Virus record (IMG/VR): IMGVR_UViG_3300036717_000095
Location: 1 to 56,767 of that record
Source: a virus
Strand: one strand, 5' to 3'
Length of the DNA stretch: 56,767 bases
Below are positions 26,269 to 38,921 of this stretch, one piece after another (the first letter of the stretch is position 1; each line of letters starts with the position of its first letter). Position numbers and translations under genes: made by a program. The notes beneath the pieces were generated by a model. It worked only from the letters and a program-made list of their open reading frames with translations, searched no databases and was not told the DNA's origin.

Positions 26269-29200
26269 TATTGGTTCACCGTTGTGGTTGCGCCCTTGAT
26301 AACGGGGGACCCAAGGAACAAGGTACTTGGCATACCCGTAATTACTGTATTGGCGTTATCCGGGAATGGTCCAGGACCGGAGCAACCAGGGGCCGAGGTG
26401 CATTTATAGATGTTCGCCAAGAAGGCGGCATCGATGTACTGGATTCGAGCGCCGATGTCGGCGTTGTCTGTGCATGGCGTTGGACCGGAGTAGCAAGGTG
26501 TGGTAAGAGGATCGTTGGCGATTCCGAAGTAGGAACTGTTCCCGCCGCAGGCCGCAAATCCGGCAGGAGTGTTCCCACAGAGTTCGTAACCGTGGTAGTC
26601 AGGGAGGGTGAGAAACACCTGTCCATTCAACATTCCAACGAATCCGACACACTCCCCATTCGGCGTTGTGGTCGAGCAGTAGGGAGTCGCGGGGAAGAAC
26701 ATACTAGGAAGACCGTACTGCGGAGGAGAACCCGGAAGAGCTGGCGGTGATCCCGCGCCTGTGAAGGTGCAACTGATAGGCACGGAGGAGCTGGTCGGGC
26801 TACAACCGCTGTTTGTACACACGCCAAGGGTGGAGCTGGTCGTCAAACACCCTGTCCCCGTGCATGTGTCTGGATCTGGAAATGAGGGGTTGTTACCAAA
26901 CTCTACATAGCACCCTTGACTGGTCTGAGTGAATTGGCCATTTCGACCAGGCCAGACCACATTGTAAGCGGACAAGGTAAAGTAGTCGTAATTGAAAAAC
27001 TCGGTCGTCCCTCCTTCATGCGGCAGGTTGGTCGAGGAGTTGTACCAACCTGATGCAGGACATGAGGTTAGGGTACTGTTCGAACAGTTGGGAGGAGGAC
27101 TGACAAAAATGTCGTTCAGTAAGGAAGCATTCTGAATGAACGGTGACCCTCTGGTGCTGGATGCGCCTTGTCCGATAGGCGTGGAGGCATCGCTTACGAA
27201 CGTCATGTGCTGCCAGCCGATCGACTTCGGACTGCCCATCACGTTGCTGATGACGCAAAGACCCGTGTTGTCGGCAGATTGTCCGGACAGGCTCCAGTCA
27301 TAACTTACTTGAGCATTGGATGGAGTAAAGCTACCCAACCAGGGGGCCGTGCCGTAGATTGACCCGCTGGTATAAGCCAAAGCTCCGGGGCCGACACTGG
27401 CGGGGGTGATGTTACCGCCGACTGTCTGTGTAACGTACTGAGTCTGACCCGAAGCACCGAAAGAATAGGAGTTGCAATCGGACGGAGACGCGCCTAAAGT
27501 CGGGGCGTTGAGTCTCCCCACCGAGGTAATCATCACCGCGTCACCTGTGTACATGTCCATCACCTGGTAGCCAACAGCGGCGTTAGACGAGGGGCAGTTT
27601 AGACCAGAAGTACAGGTGTTCAGGATCGGGTTGGCGTTGTTGGCAGGGCAAGCACCCGCGCCGGTACTCAAATTAGTAGTGCAGGAATTTGCTTGGTCTA
27701 CTCCGCTGGCGTTTGCCAACAAGACCCAACTCTCGGTGACGCTACCGGTATGGGGATATGCGCCAGAATCCACACATTGAAAACCCCCGTAGTAAGGAGC
27801 GCCCGCGCTAGCAGCAGAGTTGTTATTGGCGTTGGCGTATCCGTAAATGAAGATGTAAGCCCCATTGAGTTGAATCGCTGGGTTCGTAGGTGTAACAGAA
27901 GCACCAGTCGTTAACGTAACTGTCGTACCCGCTGGCGTAGTGGTTTGAACACTAGCGATCGTGGTAATGAGATCGGCTCCAAGGGGACCCGCTCCTGCAA
28001 CAACAATACCAGCGCCGGTCATGTCCGGCCCAGGGGCGTTCATCGTGTTGTTTGAAAAAGTGCCTGCAGGGGCTGTCAGCGTGGTGCCAGAAATCGTGGT
28101 CTTGGTCGTGATGTAAAACGGCGATCCGCAAAGCGTGGCATTCGATGCAGCGGAGTTCTTGTAGAGATTGTAAAGAGTGTATCCGCTGGGGATGGTCCCT
28201 ACGTAGTGAGGAGGAAAGGTTCCGCCTGTGCAGGTGGTATCCGCGCAAGCGGAGATAGTGACCGCGCCTGCTTCAATCGAGGCGATGCCTTGAGCTGTGG
28301 CTACCCCACCAACCTCACTGATAACCGCGTTCCATGTCTGACTAGCAGAAGAAAAAGCGGTACCATAGCTGTCGCTACTACAGCCCGGATTGGTTTGAGT
28401 AATGTGATAACCCAGAGCATCGAGGAAGCTGAAACGCTGTTGACCGAAGGAAGACCCGTCCCCGTTAGAGGAGGAACCGCTTGAGTTAGCTGACCGACCT
28501 CCAATATCCGCAAAATCGTTGCAATGATTGCGCGACATGTAGTCTGTCACAGTGATGTCGTTCATTGCGGTGTTGTAGGCTTGTCCCCTGGGTTGGCCTG
28601 AGATTGATCGAGTAGCATCGGCGAAACAGATTCCATTCTGACCGCCGCTGTTATCGACGTTTTCACACAAGAAACCACTGATGATAACCCGAGCGCCTTG
28701 TTTTATCTCCAGACCGTTCTTACGGGTAAGGTCTCCGAAACCGTTATAGAACAAAGCTCCTGGAATGGCGGTGCTCCCTGTCGAAGCGGTTACAGCGATC
28801 AACGTTGGACAACTGTTTGCGGCAGGGCCGGGCCAAGAACAACCGCCGATGGCGTTTCCCAGACTTCCTACTTGACCGCCATTCGGAGCTTGGGTCGCGG
28901 TGAAAATTGCTCCGGAAGACTGATCGTACCAAGTACCGGCTGCGGGCGACCCTGTGTAAGCGCTAATGACAAGGGTTTTTGTACCGGAACCTCCTGTAAC
29001 AGAATTGACGGCATAAGCCGCGAGAGTTGAGTCGTTGTTTTGCCACAGCAAGTCGTTCGCCGCGATGTTGCCTGATGGTAAAGTCCCCGAGAGTGAGTAG
29101 TTACCGATCGAGTTGACAGTATAGGTTGCACAAGCTCCCGTGGACTGTGGACAGAAACGGATAGAGCCGCCGTTCAGAACGTTCGCAGAAGACAAAGAGT

Positions 29201-32200
29201 CGTGAAACTGCTGTCCGGCAACATAAGTGATGAAAAGTTCGTTCGCCGAAACACAGGTCATCCTCGGGCCGGGAGTCGGGCAGTTGTTAGGAACGCTGGA
29301 AGCAGTGCTGGTTGATCCCCCGGTGAAGTAGGTAGGAAGGTTGTTTCCGAAGCCACCTGAAAACGCATTGAGATACGGCGGGGTATAACAGGCGTTATTC
29401 AGATTGGAATACCAGGTTACTGACGAGGACAGATTGACGGAATCATTGCATTGCGTTCCCAACCATGAGTAGGGGAACGTTCCGATGTTTCGGCGTAGCT
29501 CCGCATCGGTAGCGGGATTGTACATCAACCATGCGGGGGCCTGTGAAGATCCTCCCGCAAACATGGAGCTGGATTGACCTTCGAAGGAGTTGTTGACCAT
29601 TTTAATGGTGTTGGCATCAATGCTAGCAGCGTGGACTTCGCTGCCGGGGCTGATCCCCATGCTGAACTTACTGCCCTCCATGGAGCAGTAATAACAACCC
29701 CCCATCGTTATGCCACTCGATACACGATTCACACCGGAAGACAAACTGGTATAATCCCCGTGCATCCATACATCACGAAAGTGAATGTGGGTGGCGTAAT
29801 TGGTGTAACAGGAGGCGGGGAACGGCGGATAAACGCAAGAGGATGGAGGCGTGGTTTGGTTCTCAACCCCACCGCCGAGAATGATTAGGTCGTTAGCATC
29901 GATCGCTGCTTGACATCCTCTAGGCGATGTTGGTGTAGGTCCTCCAAAGTTTACTTGAGAGTAAGGTCCAGGACATTCCGCGATCGCCAGACCTTGAAAG
30001 TGAACGTGGTCGGGGCCGTTGGCGAAAGAGCAATTCACACCAGCCGTAGCGTTGCTGGTGACGTTGATGCTGCTGCACAGACCGAGAGGGACACAACCTT
30101 TTGTGTTGCATTCAATTTCCGGCATGTACTGCCGGTAGTTGTATTTCGCGACTTGAGCCTGGACACCGTTCGCCAGAGAGAAAAGCCCCGTGCCGTTGAC
30201 GATGTTTCCGCAGGCTCCTGGGTTTAACGGGAAGGTCAAACCCGAGCTGGGTCCAAGGTTGTAGACAACGCAGGTGCCTGCGGGATGGGGAAACAAGAAG
30301 CTGGCGTAGAGGCCGCTCTGGTTCGCGATAACCGCCAACGCGACCACAGGGCTAGGAGCCGGAGCGGGGGAAGTGCAGGCCGCTCCTCCATTGAGAAAAG
30401 ATAGAGTCCCAGATCCAACCGCACTCACGTAGAAGGTGCCGTTGCAAGCGACTGGCAGAAGACCAGTGACACCGATCTGAGTTCCCACAGGAGCATTGAG
30501 CGTGGGGGATATGAGGATCGTCTCGGTACACGGCGCGGCGATCGTGCAAGCGCCCGAGGTGGACGCGGAAGAAATTGTGGCCGAGAGGGAGGTTCCAGAT
30601 CCCGGAGCCCCGATCGGAGTGACTGTCTCTTGATTCACCCCGGTATCAACAGTGATACTGCCTCCGTTGACGAGAACGGGAGAAACATAGTCGTTGTTCA
30701 AAGGGACTAATTGAGCGCAGGGGTATGTTCCGCAAGTCACTGCCGTCAGAGTCGTGGTGTTGATTGAGACGGTCGTGCGACCCGTGATTAGGCCAGCGAT
30801 GTTCTGCATCCCCAGGTCGTAATACATGTTCGTGCCGGTGCAATCCGCGTTATCGATTCGAGGATTCGCGGTGCTCGGAACCTCAGGGGTGTTGTCTAAC
30901 AATCCTCCATCACATACTGGCTCGGGCATTCCCGCCAACACCTGGTACATGGTGGAACGAATGATGAGAGGCGCGATGGTTGTACTGGCCGATGTTTGAG
31001 GGATAATCGTGCCGTTATAAGCAACGTTTTGATTGCAGTATGCCCCACCGTAGAGATTCGCCGTCGCTGTGGGCTGCAGGACGTTCGGGAAAGGTCCAGG
31101 GATCTGACAACCAAGGTTAGGGGGATCGGTCGGACAAGTCCCTGCGGCAGTACACGAAGGGTCTCCTGGAAGACCAGGAGAAACATCGATAATGAAGCTG
31201 AGATAGACTGGGGGTGTGAGAGATAACCCGAGCGTGTGGCATCTGTCGGCGGCGGTGATGAAGCTTTGAAGACCGGTACCGGTCGTTGGAAACGTCGAGA
31301 AATTAAACACAGCGTTGTTACAAGAAGCACCCAACCCGACAGGGGTGACCCCAACTTTCCATCCACCAGCTCCTAACACATATTCGTTCTGGCATCCTCC
31401 CGTTGGCGAAGTAGTACAAGGGACATTGGCGATGCTCGTATATCCGGACGTAATCGCAGGAGAAACTGCGCCGGTAGCACTGTAGCAACCGTTCGTGTAG
31501 TTCGTGCCGGTGCCGTACTGATTCCCCGCTGCATTGATCGCACAGGTTAACTCGTTGTTATCCACCCATTGGTTCGGTTGGGAGGCGATGATGACAGAAG
31601 GAACAAACGCTGGGTAACAATTCGCCGCGTTGAACGATAAGTGGCCTCCGGTCCCATCCAGCGGCCCGTTCATTGTGTTGAGGTAGCAGTCCATCGCGGG
31701 ATTGCTACTGACCCGCCCGCCTAAAGACGACGTGCTGCACGTTCCGACACCACATTGGGAGTTCTTGGTGCAACGCTGTCCGGCGTAAGTTCCTGATGAA
31801 CAGAGACCAACGTTTCCACCCGTGAGTTCAGAACCGATTCCAGGGAAAGGTTCGCCCTGCCAAAACGATGGGCTGCTGGCTAGATATAAGGATGGGTAGG
31901 AACTGAAAATCGTGCTCGGTGTTTGAAGAGCGGGATAGCTAGTGGCTACATATCCTCTCTCATCACCAGTCCCTGTGACGTTCGCGGTGCAGTAACTTGG
32001 GGTTCCCGTTCCAGTGCAAAAACGAGCAAGATTGCTAACTGTATCAAAGTTACCCCACCGCATCGCTGTGGATTCCGTCAATTGTTCGCTGGCGATAGGA
32101 TTGCCCGTGTCGCACAGACCTTGAGTGGCGGCAAACCCAAAGCTGTAGATGGACGTGTTGAAAGTGGCGTTTGTCGGACTCGGGCAGGTGCTTCCGTTGT

Positions 32201-34280
32201 AACTAGATTCGTAAGTTAGATGGTAGGAACTGGTGCCTAGAACGTTATTGACGATGTTCCAATACCGGCTATGAGAAGCGAGGTTTATTGGGAGCGTCTG
32301 CAAAGTACAAGGAACCGACACACAAGTCGAGTCAACACCATTGTAGTAATTCCGGAAGTCGGTCCCGAAGTTATGGGTACCGTGAATTGTGTCGGTTTCC
32401 TGTCCGGAAGCAATGTTTCCCTCGTGCAGGTTGTAGCAATTTCCAGCGTCATGGGAGATGGTTGTGGGTATGAGCCAGTACGAGAGCGGCGGGGAGTAGA
32501 AATCCCACAGCCCGAAGTTGTAGGAAAACACGTTGCCGCAGGTTGTTCCTTCGAGGTGCGGGGCGGCGATCTGCTGAAAAATGTTATTGTCGAACCGATT
32601 GTCGCTGGCCGCTACCCAAGGCTCGATGCCGTAACTCTCAGACAGACCGTGTTGAGTTTGATAGAAGTAATCACTTTCGACGAGATTGTGGGCCGAGTAT
32701 TGCAGCCAAATATGATCTCGGAGACCATGAGCAGAGGCAACACCTGTCACCCAGTTTCCAACCGCATTGATGATCCCCATACCACCAACAGGTGGGTTGC
32801 AAGGAAAGCCGTATTGGAAGCAATTCAGAACGTAGCTGTAATCGATCCCGAAGTTCTCAATGCCGACACCTTGAATGGTGGAAGCGGCCCAATACGCTCC
32901 GGGGTTTTGTCCCGTCCTCCAGTTCGGCATGTACAGACCTGGGGAAATGACAACAGAAGTGCTACCGCCACCAGCCGTGCAGGATGTACCCGGTGTGGTG
33001 ATTGTTCCACACTGGGTTACTTGGACCATCTGGGCTTGATTACGATCGGGATATTTTCCGTTCGCGCATACGTTGGATGTGCCTGCAACTGTACCGGGGT
33101 AAATTCCGACATTACGTCCGGGGGCTGTACTTGCGGCAGAATTGTCGTTAGCAAAGTAAGTAGGCGCACCAAAAGGAACGCCACAGCTTCCTGTGTTATT
33201 CGTGGTGTCTGCAACCAGAACCGGTGTAGGTATGTTGGGGTAATCCCAGACATCGTTCTCTTGGTCCAAAATGATCCACTGGCCGACAGACAGGTTGGAG
33301 ACAGAACCCAATGTGATCGCCGTGGCCCCTTGAGTGTAGCCGCTTGTCCATGTCGTTGTGAAACTATGAACGCCGTCTCCTGCGTTTCCAATCCACTGTT
33401 CCGCACCTTGTACGCAGAAAGCCACAGATGTGATACAGGAGGAGACGGGGCCAACCGGGTAGAGAGTGGTTCCCGAACCACTCGCCCCACGGAAGGTAAA
33501 GTTACTGACGTTGATAGATATCCCGGTCGTATAGAAAGTACCGGCTGCGATGTTGACAACGCAATGCGATGCGGCGGCAACAGCGGCATTGATAGCAGCG
33601 CCGTTTGCTGTACCGCTCACAGCTTGAACAGTTCCTGCCGGGCCAACAGACGGCCAGGTTTTAGTGCCGCCAAGAGTGTAAGTGAAGGTCTCAGGTCCGA
33701 CCGTGGCGATTAACCACGCGCCGTCATAGCTTTGATTGGTGACGGTAGCCCCTGTTACAGAGGTGACCGCTGTTGGAAAGAAGTTCACCTGCGTACCGCT
33801 GATAAATGGAGCCACAATCGTGGTCGTTAGAGCAGCCCCACCGACACCCGCACCGGCAATCGTGATCGGATCGCCTATCATTGAGGAGTTGAAAACGGAG
33901 GTACTGCTGGTCAGAAGACCGCTGTTCGAAATTACGTTTACTGCTCCGGTAACCGTGAGTGGTGTGTTGACACCCGAGATCAACACATACTCTCCCACCG
34001 TCAGGTGAGGGGTAAGAGGGGAAGACGTGTTTCCGGTGACGGTGCTGCCGCTCACTGAGATCGAGCTTAGGTTGATAGAGGAGTCGGGAGCAATCAACGT
34101 TGGCTGGGTAGCGCAGGCGTTGTTGCGAACCGTTGGCAATACCCCAGCGGTCGGCCAGGCATCGGTAGCCCGTGCTGGCGCAAGCAACCCCCCATAGAGT
34201 GGCCCGCCAGAAGGGTGGACTTGGGGCTGGACGCGCCCGCAAAAGGCCAGTGCGAGAATGAGAACAAAAAATCGTTTCAT
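26268..34280 (-). CDS. giant exported beta-helix / fibre-like protein
   Basis: 2670 residues from the ATG at 34280, which starts a signal sequence ([15 protein letters not shown]). A start 13 codons upstream would weaken the signal. Residues about 240-290 ([18 protein letters not shown], then [11 protein letters not shown]) open a pectate-lyase-like right-handed beta-helix. Later parts contain repeats of FTYTLGG and NGTFYVSAV type and many Cys in pairs. Ser, Thr, Gly and Asn dominate. No transporter or anchor motif is visible at the C-terminus, which simply ends after a beta-rich region. It may be a huge adhesin or depolymerase, either on the virion or exported from the infected cell. No catalytic residues assigned. 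Confidence 0.65.
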   Translation of the reverse strand: MKRFFVLILALAFCGRVQPQVHPSGGPLYGGLLAPARATDAWPTAGVLPTVRNNACATQPTLIAPDSSINLSSISVSGSTVTGNTSSPLTPHLTVGEYVLISGVNTPLTVTGAVNVISNSGLLTSSTSVFNSSMIGDPITIAGAGVGGAALTTTIVAPFISGTQVNFFPTAVTSVTGATVTNQSYDGAWLIATVGPETFTYTLGGTKTWPSVGPAGTVQAVSGTANGAAINAAVAAASHCVVNIAAGTFYTTGISINVSNFTFRGASGSGTTLYPVGPVSSCITSVAFCVQGAEQWIGNAGDGVHSFTTTWTSGYTQGATAITLGSVSNLSVGQWIILDQENDVWDYPNIPTPVLVADTTNNTGSCGVPFGAPTYFANDNSAASTAPGRNVGIYPGTVAGTSNVCANGKYPDRNQAQMVQVTQCGTITTPGTSCTAGGGSTSVVISPGLYMPNWRTGQNPGAYWAASTIQGVGIENFGIDYSYVLNCFQYGFPCNPPVGGMGIINAVGNWVTGVASAHGLRDHIWLQYSAHNLVESDYFYQTQHGLSESYGIEPWVAASDNRFDNNIFQQIAAPHLEGTTCGNVFSYNFGLWDFYSPPLSYWLIPTTISHDAGNCYNLHEGNIASGQETDTIHGTHNFGTDFRNYYNGVDSTCVSVPCTLQTLPINLASHSRYWNIVNNVLGTSSYHLTYESSYNGSTCPSPTNATFNTSIYSFGFAATQGLCDTGNPIASEQLTESTAMRWGNFDTVSNLARFCTGTGTPSYCTANVTGTGDERGYVATSYPALQTPSTIFSSYPSLYLASSPSFWQGEPFPGIGSELTGGNVGLCSSGTYAGQRCTKNSQCGVGTCSTSSLGGRVSSNPAMDCYLNTMNGPLDGTGGHLSFNAANCYPAFVPSVIIASQPNQWVDNNELTCAINAAGNQYGTGTNYTNGCYSATGAVSPAITSGYTSIANVPCTTSPTGGCQNEYVLGAGGWKVGVTPVGLGASCNNAVFNFSTFPTTGTGLQSFITAADRCHTLGLSLTPPVYLSFIIDVSPGLPGDPSCTAAGTCPTDPPNLGCQIPGPFPNVLQPTATANLYGGAYCNQNVAYNGTIIPQTSASTTIAPLIIRSTMYQVLAGMPEPVCDGGLLDNTPEVPSTANPRIDNADCTGTNMYYDLGMQNIAGLITGRTTVSINTTTLTAVTCGTYPCAQLVPLNNDYVSPVLVNGGSITVDTGVNQETVTPIGAPGSGTSLSATISSASTSGACTIAAPCTETILISPTLNAPVGTQIGVTGLLPVACNGTFYVSAVGSGTLSFLNGGAACTSPAPAPSPVVALAVIANQSGLYASFLFPHPAGTCVVYNLGPSSGLTFPLNPGACGNIVNGTGLFSLANGVQAQVAKYNYRQYMPEIECNTKGCVPLGLCSSINVTSNATAGVNCSFANGPDHVHFQGLAIAECPGPYSQVNFGGPTPTSPRGCQAAIDANDLIILGGGVENQTTPPSSCVYPPFPASCYTNYATHIHFRDVWMHGDYTSLSSGVNRVSSGITMGGCYYCSMEGSKFSMGISPGSEVHAASIDANTIKMVNNSFEGQSSSMFAGGSSQAPAWLMYNPATDAELRRNIGTFPYSWLGTQCNDSVNLSSSVTWYSNLNNACYTPPYLNAFSGGFGNNLPTYFTGGSTSTASSVPNNCPTPGPRMTCVSANELFITYVAGQQFHDSLSSANVLNGGSIRFCPQSTGACATYTVNSIGNYSLSGTLPSGNIAANDLLWQNNDSTLAAYAVNSVTGGSGTKTLVISAYTGSPAAGTWYDQSSGAIFTATQAPNGGQVGSLGNAIGGCSWPGPAANSCPTLIAVTASTGSTAIPGALFYNGFGDLTRKNGLEIKQGARVIISGFLCENVDNSGGQNGICFADATRSISGQPRGQAYNTAMNDITVTDYMSRNHCNDFADIGGRSANSSGSSSNGDGSSFGQQRFSFLDALGYHITQTNPGCSSDSYGTAFSSASQTWNAVISEVGGVATAQGIASIEAGAVTISACADTTCTGGTFPPHYVGTIPSGYTLYNLYKNSAASNATLCGSPFYITTKTTISGTTLTAPAGTFSNNTMNAPGPDMTGAGIVVAGAGPLGADLITTIASVQTTTPAGTTVTLTTGASVTPTNPAIQLNGAYIFIYGYANANNNSAASAGAPYYGGFQCVDSGAYPHTGSVTESWVLLANASGVDQANSCTTNLSTGAGACPANNANPILNTCTSGLNCPSSNAAVGYQVMDMYTGDAVMITSVGRLNAPTLGASPSDCNSYSFGASGQTQYVTQTVGGNITPASVGPGALAYTSGSIYGTAPWLGSFTPSNAQVSYDWSLSGQSADNTGLCVISNVMGSPKSIGWQHMTFVSDASTPIGQGASSTRGSPFIQNASLLNDIFVSPPPNCSNSTLTSCPASGWYNSSTNLPHEGGTTEFFNYDYFTLSAYNVVWPGRNGQFTQTSQGCYVEFGNNPSFPDPDTCTGTGCLTTSSTLGVCTNSGCSPTSSSVPISCTFTGAGSPPALPGSPPQYGLPSMFFPATPYCSTTTPNGECVGFVGMLNGQVFLTLPDYHGYELCGNTPAGFAACGGNSSYFGIANDPLTTPCYSGPTPCTDNADIGARIQYIDAAFLANIYKCTSAPGCSGPGPFPDNANTVITGMPSTLFLGSPVIKGATTTVNQ

Positions 34281-34293
34281 AGGCAACAAGAAT

Positions 34294-35379
34294 TTAACTT
34301 TGGGTGAAAGCAATACCACTTACAGTGAGACGGTCGGTGACGTGGGTTAACCAGTAAGGCGCGTAAAAATTATTTGAACCGCTAGCGCAAGTGAAAGACA
34401 CTGCGTACCCGTACCCAGGAGCACCGCTAGCAACAGGGGCGGGTGTAATTCCACTCCAGCACCCAGCGGCGGATGTACTGTTCCCGAGGTAGGCCGTACC
34501 TCCTGTGGTCGTTCCTAGATTCGACACCGAGCTGAATGAAAACGTGGAAGAACTGGTTGTAGCTACAGAGAACACGCCGTTGTATCCCGTGTTGCCGCTC
34601 ATAGTTACAGTGTTCGATCCAATTGGAGGGTTCAGGGAACTACTGCACACAACTGTGTAGGGACTGCTACTACCGCTGGTAAAACAGGTGGTTACAGCAT
34701 CGCTAACTGGACCAAGACCGGAGCTTGCCCCACCAGTAGGATAACTTAAGGTTGAGATGCTTTCAATAACAGCATCGTTAGAGCTAGAAAGGGTCAGCCC
34801 TGCTCCCAGACACGGGTTTGAAGTGACTCCACAGCTTGCATTGCTGTTATTGGATACCGCTACTGTGTCTAAACTGAAAGGCCCGGTGCCTAGTAGCTCC
34901 ATCGCTATCACATGCCATGTCGCACCAGGGGCGGTAGCAGGAGCGATGGTAACTGTGATGCCGCCGCTGCTAGAGATGGCGGATAGGGAGCCCCCTAAGT
35001 TATATCCGCAATCGCTACTTTGCAAACCTGGACTCGTGCCTTGGTTAATATAGCAGCCAGCGAAGGTATTGGTGCATCCTGCACTGCAATAGTAGCCGGA
35101 ATTGCTGGCCGCATCGGTGATGCTGCTGATCGAATAGCCGGACGTATTGACAGATGCAGATACATACAGCATGTTGTTACTACCGGCTAATGTATTCGAC
35201 GGGAACTTGACCGTGCAGGTTGTGCTGCTCGAAGAGCAGTTTTGAACCGCAGACTGGCGAACAGTGAAGCTGGAGGCTCCAACCGGAGCCGGAGGCGCTG
35301 GGAAAGGAATAATAGCCTGCTCGAAACCGCAGAACAGACCTACAGTGAGAAGCAGCGAAAGGGCAACGATCGGCTTCAT
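34294..35379 (-). CDS. exported Cys/Ser-rich beta protein
   Basis: 361 residues with signal sequence MKPIVALSLLLTVGLFCGFE. The mature part has about 15 Cys, which suggests disulfides and hence an oxidising, extracytoplasmic place. The block SISSITDAASNSGYYC and the later GGITVTIAPATAPGATWHV resemble a beta-sandwich domain common in secreted proteins of soil bacteria. The C-terminal half carries a YNGVFSVATTSSSTFSFSS unit similar to units in the giant protein. TAATG overlap with the upstream gene. Confidence 0.62.
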   Translation of the reverse strand: MKPIVALSLLLTVGLFCGFEQAIIPFPAPPAPVGASSFTVRQSAVQNCSSSSTTCTVKFPSNTLAGSNNMLYVSASVNTSGYSISSITDAASNSGYYCSAGCTNTFAGCYINQGTSPGLQSSDCGYNLGGSLSAISSSGGITVTIAPATAPGATWHVIAMELLGTGPFSLDTVAVSNNSNASCGVTSNPCLGAGLTLSSSNDAVIESISTLSYPTGGASSGLGPVSDAVTTCFTSGSSSPYTVVCSSSLNPPIGSNTVTMSGNTGYNGVFSVATTSSSTFSFSSVSNLGTTTGGTAYLGNSTSAAGCWSGITPAPVASGAPGYGYAVSFTCASGSNNFYAPYWLTHVTDRLTVSGIAFTQS

Positions 35380-37853
35380 TATCGAACGACGCTCCAGTTC
35401 AGCACTACCGTACCGGGTGTTTGGGAGGTAGAAGTCCAGTTACACACATCGAAGTTGACAAACCCTGCTGTGGGGTAAGCGGCAATACTAAGACCACCAG
35501 AGGTACCGGGAGTGAAACCGCTTTGAGCTTTGATAGAAGCGTTTGGCGTCCAGAAGATGACATCAGCCGTGGTCACGTTAGTGGCTGCGATGCTGTTAAC
35601 CGATCCTGCGGTAACGGCCTGACACGCTCCACTGGCGATGCTGGCAGTATCTAGAGTCACTGTGCCGGAGGTAACACTGCTGTTCGCCACGGTCTGAGTA
35701 AGAGTACCTGGCGAGGCGGCGGGAATTGGGATCAACATGGTCACCGTGCCAAGGGCCGTGCCGGTAACCGGCTCTAGACTCAACGTCCCACCTGAGGAAC
35801 TGGCAAACTTCAGCACACCACTCGTCGTTGATGTGATACCGAGCGTGGGGGTCGCTGTCCAGCCAGAAACCGTGGTGCTGGTGGTGTTCGGCACCTGACC
35901 CGCTGCGGCAGAGGTGGAGGAAGAGCTTAACCCGCCTTCACCGATCGAGATCCCCGTACCGCTCCAAACTCCTGTTGTCACTGCACCGGTGCTACTGACT
36001 TCGAACTTCAACGTGCCGCCTGATAGACCCCCGGTCGCACTTACGGTGCCACCGGCGTACATACGTAAGAAATCACCTGTGTCCGAACTGCCTTCATTGA
36101 TGACGAATGGGATTTGGTTAGCACCTGCTCCCGTGGTTCCGACCAGTAAGGCTCCCGTGGTTGCGGTGCCCGCGTTCAAGTTGCTATAGACGTAAGGGAA
36201 CGTTAGGGCTGAGGTTTCAACTCCAGCGAAAGTGATGCTGTTGCCTGCCGCCGTTTCAGTGATCGCGACACTGGCGGCATTAGAACCCGTGATAGAGGAG
36301 AGGACGGAAGAGCCGCTACCCCCGCAAGCCGAACCAGTATTCGAAACTTGTCCGCTGGTGTTAATTTGGAGGCAGTTGGTTCCGCTTCCAGCTTCGATAC
36401 CTGTTAGAAGGAGACCATTAGCCCCACTTCCGGAGATTGTGAAGCTCGTGCTTGCAGCCATCGCGGTCGCATTTTGGAGCGTGATGCCAGCACCTGTAGT
36501 TGCAATGCTCAGACTACCATCCGTCGCGGCTCCTAAACTGGCGACTCCGGAAGTAGAGCCGCTCAGAAAAACACGGCCATTTGATCCACCGGTCAGACCG
36601 AGATTTAGAGTTGTTCCGCCAGCCGTTGTGATCGTGGCATTCGCTACCGTATTGGGGCAGGCACCCGTGCCTCCTCCGACAACGATTCCGTTGTTCGCCA
36701 ACAGAGTGGAAGTGGTGAGCGAAGAAGATGAGGTAGCGCAAACCACACCTCCCGAGGTTGCTGTATTCCCGCCGACCGCCTGGGGAAATGCGATCGAAGC
36801 GGTAGACGTTACCCACTGCAGGGTCGTGCTGGACCCTGTTGCGCTTGCGGCGTTCAAATACTGTCCGGCAGTCCCCGGCGCGGATGGGAAAATAAAGTTG
36901 TAAGCCGTACCACTAGTACCAGCCATCAAGCCGACACCGATTCCAGTACCAGGGGCGGCTTGGGCGGTTCCGTAACCCAAGACGATTTGGGAAGCAGTCG
37001 AGGCAGTGCCGCTAAAGGTTGCGGTGCCTCCGTTCAAACTCAGACCCGTGCTAATGCCGCTGTTCGGAGCCGATCCAGAGTTCGCGCCAATGGTGACTGT
37101 GGTGCCGTACAGGAAGGTGGTGCTTGATCCCGTGGCATTGGACAGAGCATTGACCAAGCCGGAGTTACCGAGGAGGAAGTTGACGTTGAGGGCGGGACTC
37201 GTTGGGCCTGAACCTAAGAACAGACTGTTGGCATTGTTGTCTGACAGGATGACGGCTGAATTTGTTCCGGTGTGATTGGCAAAAGTCAGACCACCACATC
37301 CCACACAAGGTCCGTCAAAACCCAAACCAAATTGTGTGGAGGACATGGTTAGGAAGTTAGTGTTGACATCCGAAATCGTAAGTCCGGAGGTAGTCGTCTG
37401 GATCTTATTGAGATTCGGAGAAGAGTTTGAATCCAGAATCGTGATGCCAGAGGACTGCAGCGTGATTGAGTTTGTTCCACCGCTGCCACTCAAACTGACG
37501 GTGTTGCTTCCATTCTTCAAACCCAGGACGGTCTGAGAGCAACCCCAGGTCGCAACACCGCTTGTGTTGGTGGACACTAGGACCTGGCCGACCGGAGAAG
37601 AACACTGTTCCAAGCCGATCGTATTAGGAGCGGACCCGGCATAAGCCAAGCCACCGTTCGAAGTAAGACCGGTTACAACACCGCCCGTAGAAGTACAAGA
37701 CCAGGCCGTGCCGCTCCATTGCAGCACACCGTTTGAAGCGCATGTCGATCCACTGATTTGAGAGATGTCGATCTGGGCAGAAGCTGGAAGAGATGCAAGA
37801 CAGACAAGGAAGACGATCAGGAGAAGTAACTTAGTAGCGATACCAGGCCGCAA
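35379..37853 (-). CDS. exported tail-fibre-like repeat protein
   Basis: 824 residues. TTG start at 37853 with AGGAGA at good spacing; the first 30 residues are a clear signal sequence ending LPASAQ. The body is made of irregular strand repeats rich in Gly, Ser, Thr and Asn (for example TGLTSNGGLAYAGSAPNTIG), as in long tail fibres. The C-terminal 150 residues look more globular. The N-terminus overlaps the upstream gene by 23 bases. It would be called a tail fibre by composition; the signal sequence argues for export or membrane passage. Confidence 0.62.
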   Translation of the reverse strand: MRPGIATKLLLLIVFLVCLASLPASAQIDISQISGSTCASNGVLQWSGTAWSCTSTGGVVTGLTSNGGLAYAGSAPNTIGLEQCSSPVGQVLVSTNTSGVATWGCSQTVLGLKNGSNTVSLSGSGGTNSITLQSSGITILDSNSSPNLNKIQTTTSGLTISDVNTNFLTMSSTQFGLGFDGPCVGCGGLTFANHTGTNSAVILSDNNANSLFLGSGPTSPALNVNFLLGNSGLVNALSNATGSSTTFLYGTTVTIGANSGSAPNSGISTGLSLNGGTATFSGTASTASQIVLGYGTAQAAPGTGIGVGLMAGTSGTAYNFIFPSAPGTAGQYLNAASATGSSTTLQWVTSTASIAFPQAVGGNTATSGGVVCATSSSSLTTSTLLANNGIVVGGGTGACPNTVANATITTAGGTTLNLGLTGGSNGRVFLSGSTSGVASLGAATDGSLSIATTGAGITLQNATAMAASTSFTISGSGANGLLLTGIEAGSGTNCLQINTSGQVSNTGSACGGSGSSVLSSITGSNAASVAITETAAGNSITFAGVETSALTFPYVYSNLNAGTATTGALLVGTTGAGANQIPFVINEGSSDTGDFLRMYAGGTVSATGGLSGGTLKFEVSSTGAVTTGVWSGTGISIGEGGLSSSSTSAAAGQVPNTTSTTVSGWTATPTLGITSTTSGVLKFASSSGGTLSLEPVTGTALGTVTMLIPIPAASPGTLTQTVANSSVTSGTVTLDTASIASGACQAVTAGSVNSIAATNVTTADVIFWTPNASIKAQSGFTPGTSGGLSIAAYPTAGFVNFDVCNWTSTSQTPGTVVLNWSVVR

Positions 37854-38367
37854 GGATGTCTCCTGACTGGGGGGTGTTTGCTATCCCTCCGGCGAATGTG
37901 ATGTTGTTGGTGCTGAGGCTGTAATTCGTGCCCTGGAACTGAGTCAGTCCGTTTCGGGAAAGGACCAGAGAAGCGGCAGGACTCGGGGTATGAGCGAGAG
38001 TGAAAGCAAGAAGCGCTCCGTTCGGAACGCCGCCTGGAGTCTCGTCGTCACTGAAGTTGTAGACCGTCCCACTACTGCCTACATTGGTGAAGTCGGGTCG
38101 GGTATCGACCAGGGTGACGACATTCAGAAGACTGGTCACCACGGTCGCGATAGGAATGTTCCCCGAGGAATAACCCGTGGTGTTGACTCCGATTTGACCA
38201 GTCGAGGTGTTCAAGTACACGTAGCTGGTCGAGTTCGGGGAAAGAAAGATGAAGGTAAACGGAGAGAATGTTACCGAACCGTTGAGCCACAGACTTGCTG
38301 GACCAATCGCTACTTGAAGACCTTTCTCACTGGCAGTCGGGGCTAGTGCATTACTTAAAGCAATCAT
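37831..38367 (-). CDS. fibre-associated beta protein
   Basis: 178 residues. The opening IALSNALAPTASEKGLQVAI and the central NIPIATVVTSLLNVVTLVDTR are typical of short domains found near phage fibre tips or baseplates. The C-terminal LSRNGLTQFQGTNYSLS pattern is also common there. No signal sequence. TAATG overlap with the preceding gene. Probable structural protein of the fibre module. Confidence 0.6.
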   Translation of the reverse strand: MIALSNALAPTASEKGLQVAIGPASLWLNGSVTFSPFTFIFLSPNSTSYVYLNTSTGQIGVNTTGYSSGNIPIATVVTSLLNVVTLVDTRPDFTNVGSSGTVYNFSDDETPGGVPNGALLAFTLAHTPSPAASLVLSRNGLTQFQGTNYSLSTNNITFAGGIANTPQSGDILAAWYRY

Positions 38368-38921
38368 TAGAACCTCAGCCTGTCAGAGAGTTCAAGAATC
38401 AACTTCGAGCGGAGTACCAGGTTCTTGACGTGTTCCACTAATTCTTCATGGGTCACATCCGCAAATTCCAACTTCTTTACGCGCTTGGTTACTTCCAGCG
38501 CCTCTTTCGATGGGGCGGCTTTCTTATCCAGCTCCTGCAGGAGTAAAGCAGCAGTGACATCCCCTTGGGCTGAAAGCGTCTTGAGATCTTCTCGGGCCTG
38601 TCGCCTGGATACAAGAGTGGCCGTGATCGGGTTCTTCAGTTCCGCCTTGGCCTGATCGACCAGGGGAACCTCAGGCAGATCTACCTTTGGTTTGATGACG
38701 TGGTACTTGGTCTCTAAACCTCGCAGCAAATTCTCTTTATTGACTGCACAGTAAAACTTGCCATCGATCGAGACACTCCACTGACCGAGGTCGTAACGCA
38801 GGAGAAACCGCCTCCCATCGCTGAGTTTGATCTCATGGGGGGCGGTCTGTGCTTTGAACAAAGCGCGGCGAGATTGACCCTCAAAAGACGGGCCTGGAGA
38901 TCCGGAAGGAGAGTAAGCCAT
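38367..38921 (-). CDS. hypothetical protein of the fibre module
   Basis: 184 residues, unlike its neighbours in being charged and helical after a small beta-rich start (IKLSDGRRFLLRYDLGQWSV). The C-terminal 110 residues are Lys/Glu/Leu-rich and may form a helical bundle. Joined by TAATG to both neighbours. May be an assembly chaperone; no family recognised. Confidence 0.58.
   Translation of the reverse strand: MAYSPSGSPGPSFEGQSRRALFKAQTAPHEIKLSDGRRFLLRYDLGQWSVSIDGKFYCAVNKENLLRGLETKYHVIKPKVDLPEVPLVDQAKAELKNPITATLVSRRQAREDLKTLSAQGDVTAALLLQELDKKAAPSKEALEVTKRVKKLEFADVTHEELVEHVKNLVLRSKLILELSDRLRF

Noticed and set aside
32271-33713. 480-codon plus-strand open frame opposite the giant gene
   Set aside because: It lies wholly antisense to a gene with a signal sequence and clear domain character; its product is Arg/Cys/Ser-rich without domains. 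The skewed Ser/Thr/Gly codons of the real gene keep the opposite frame open.
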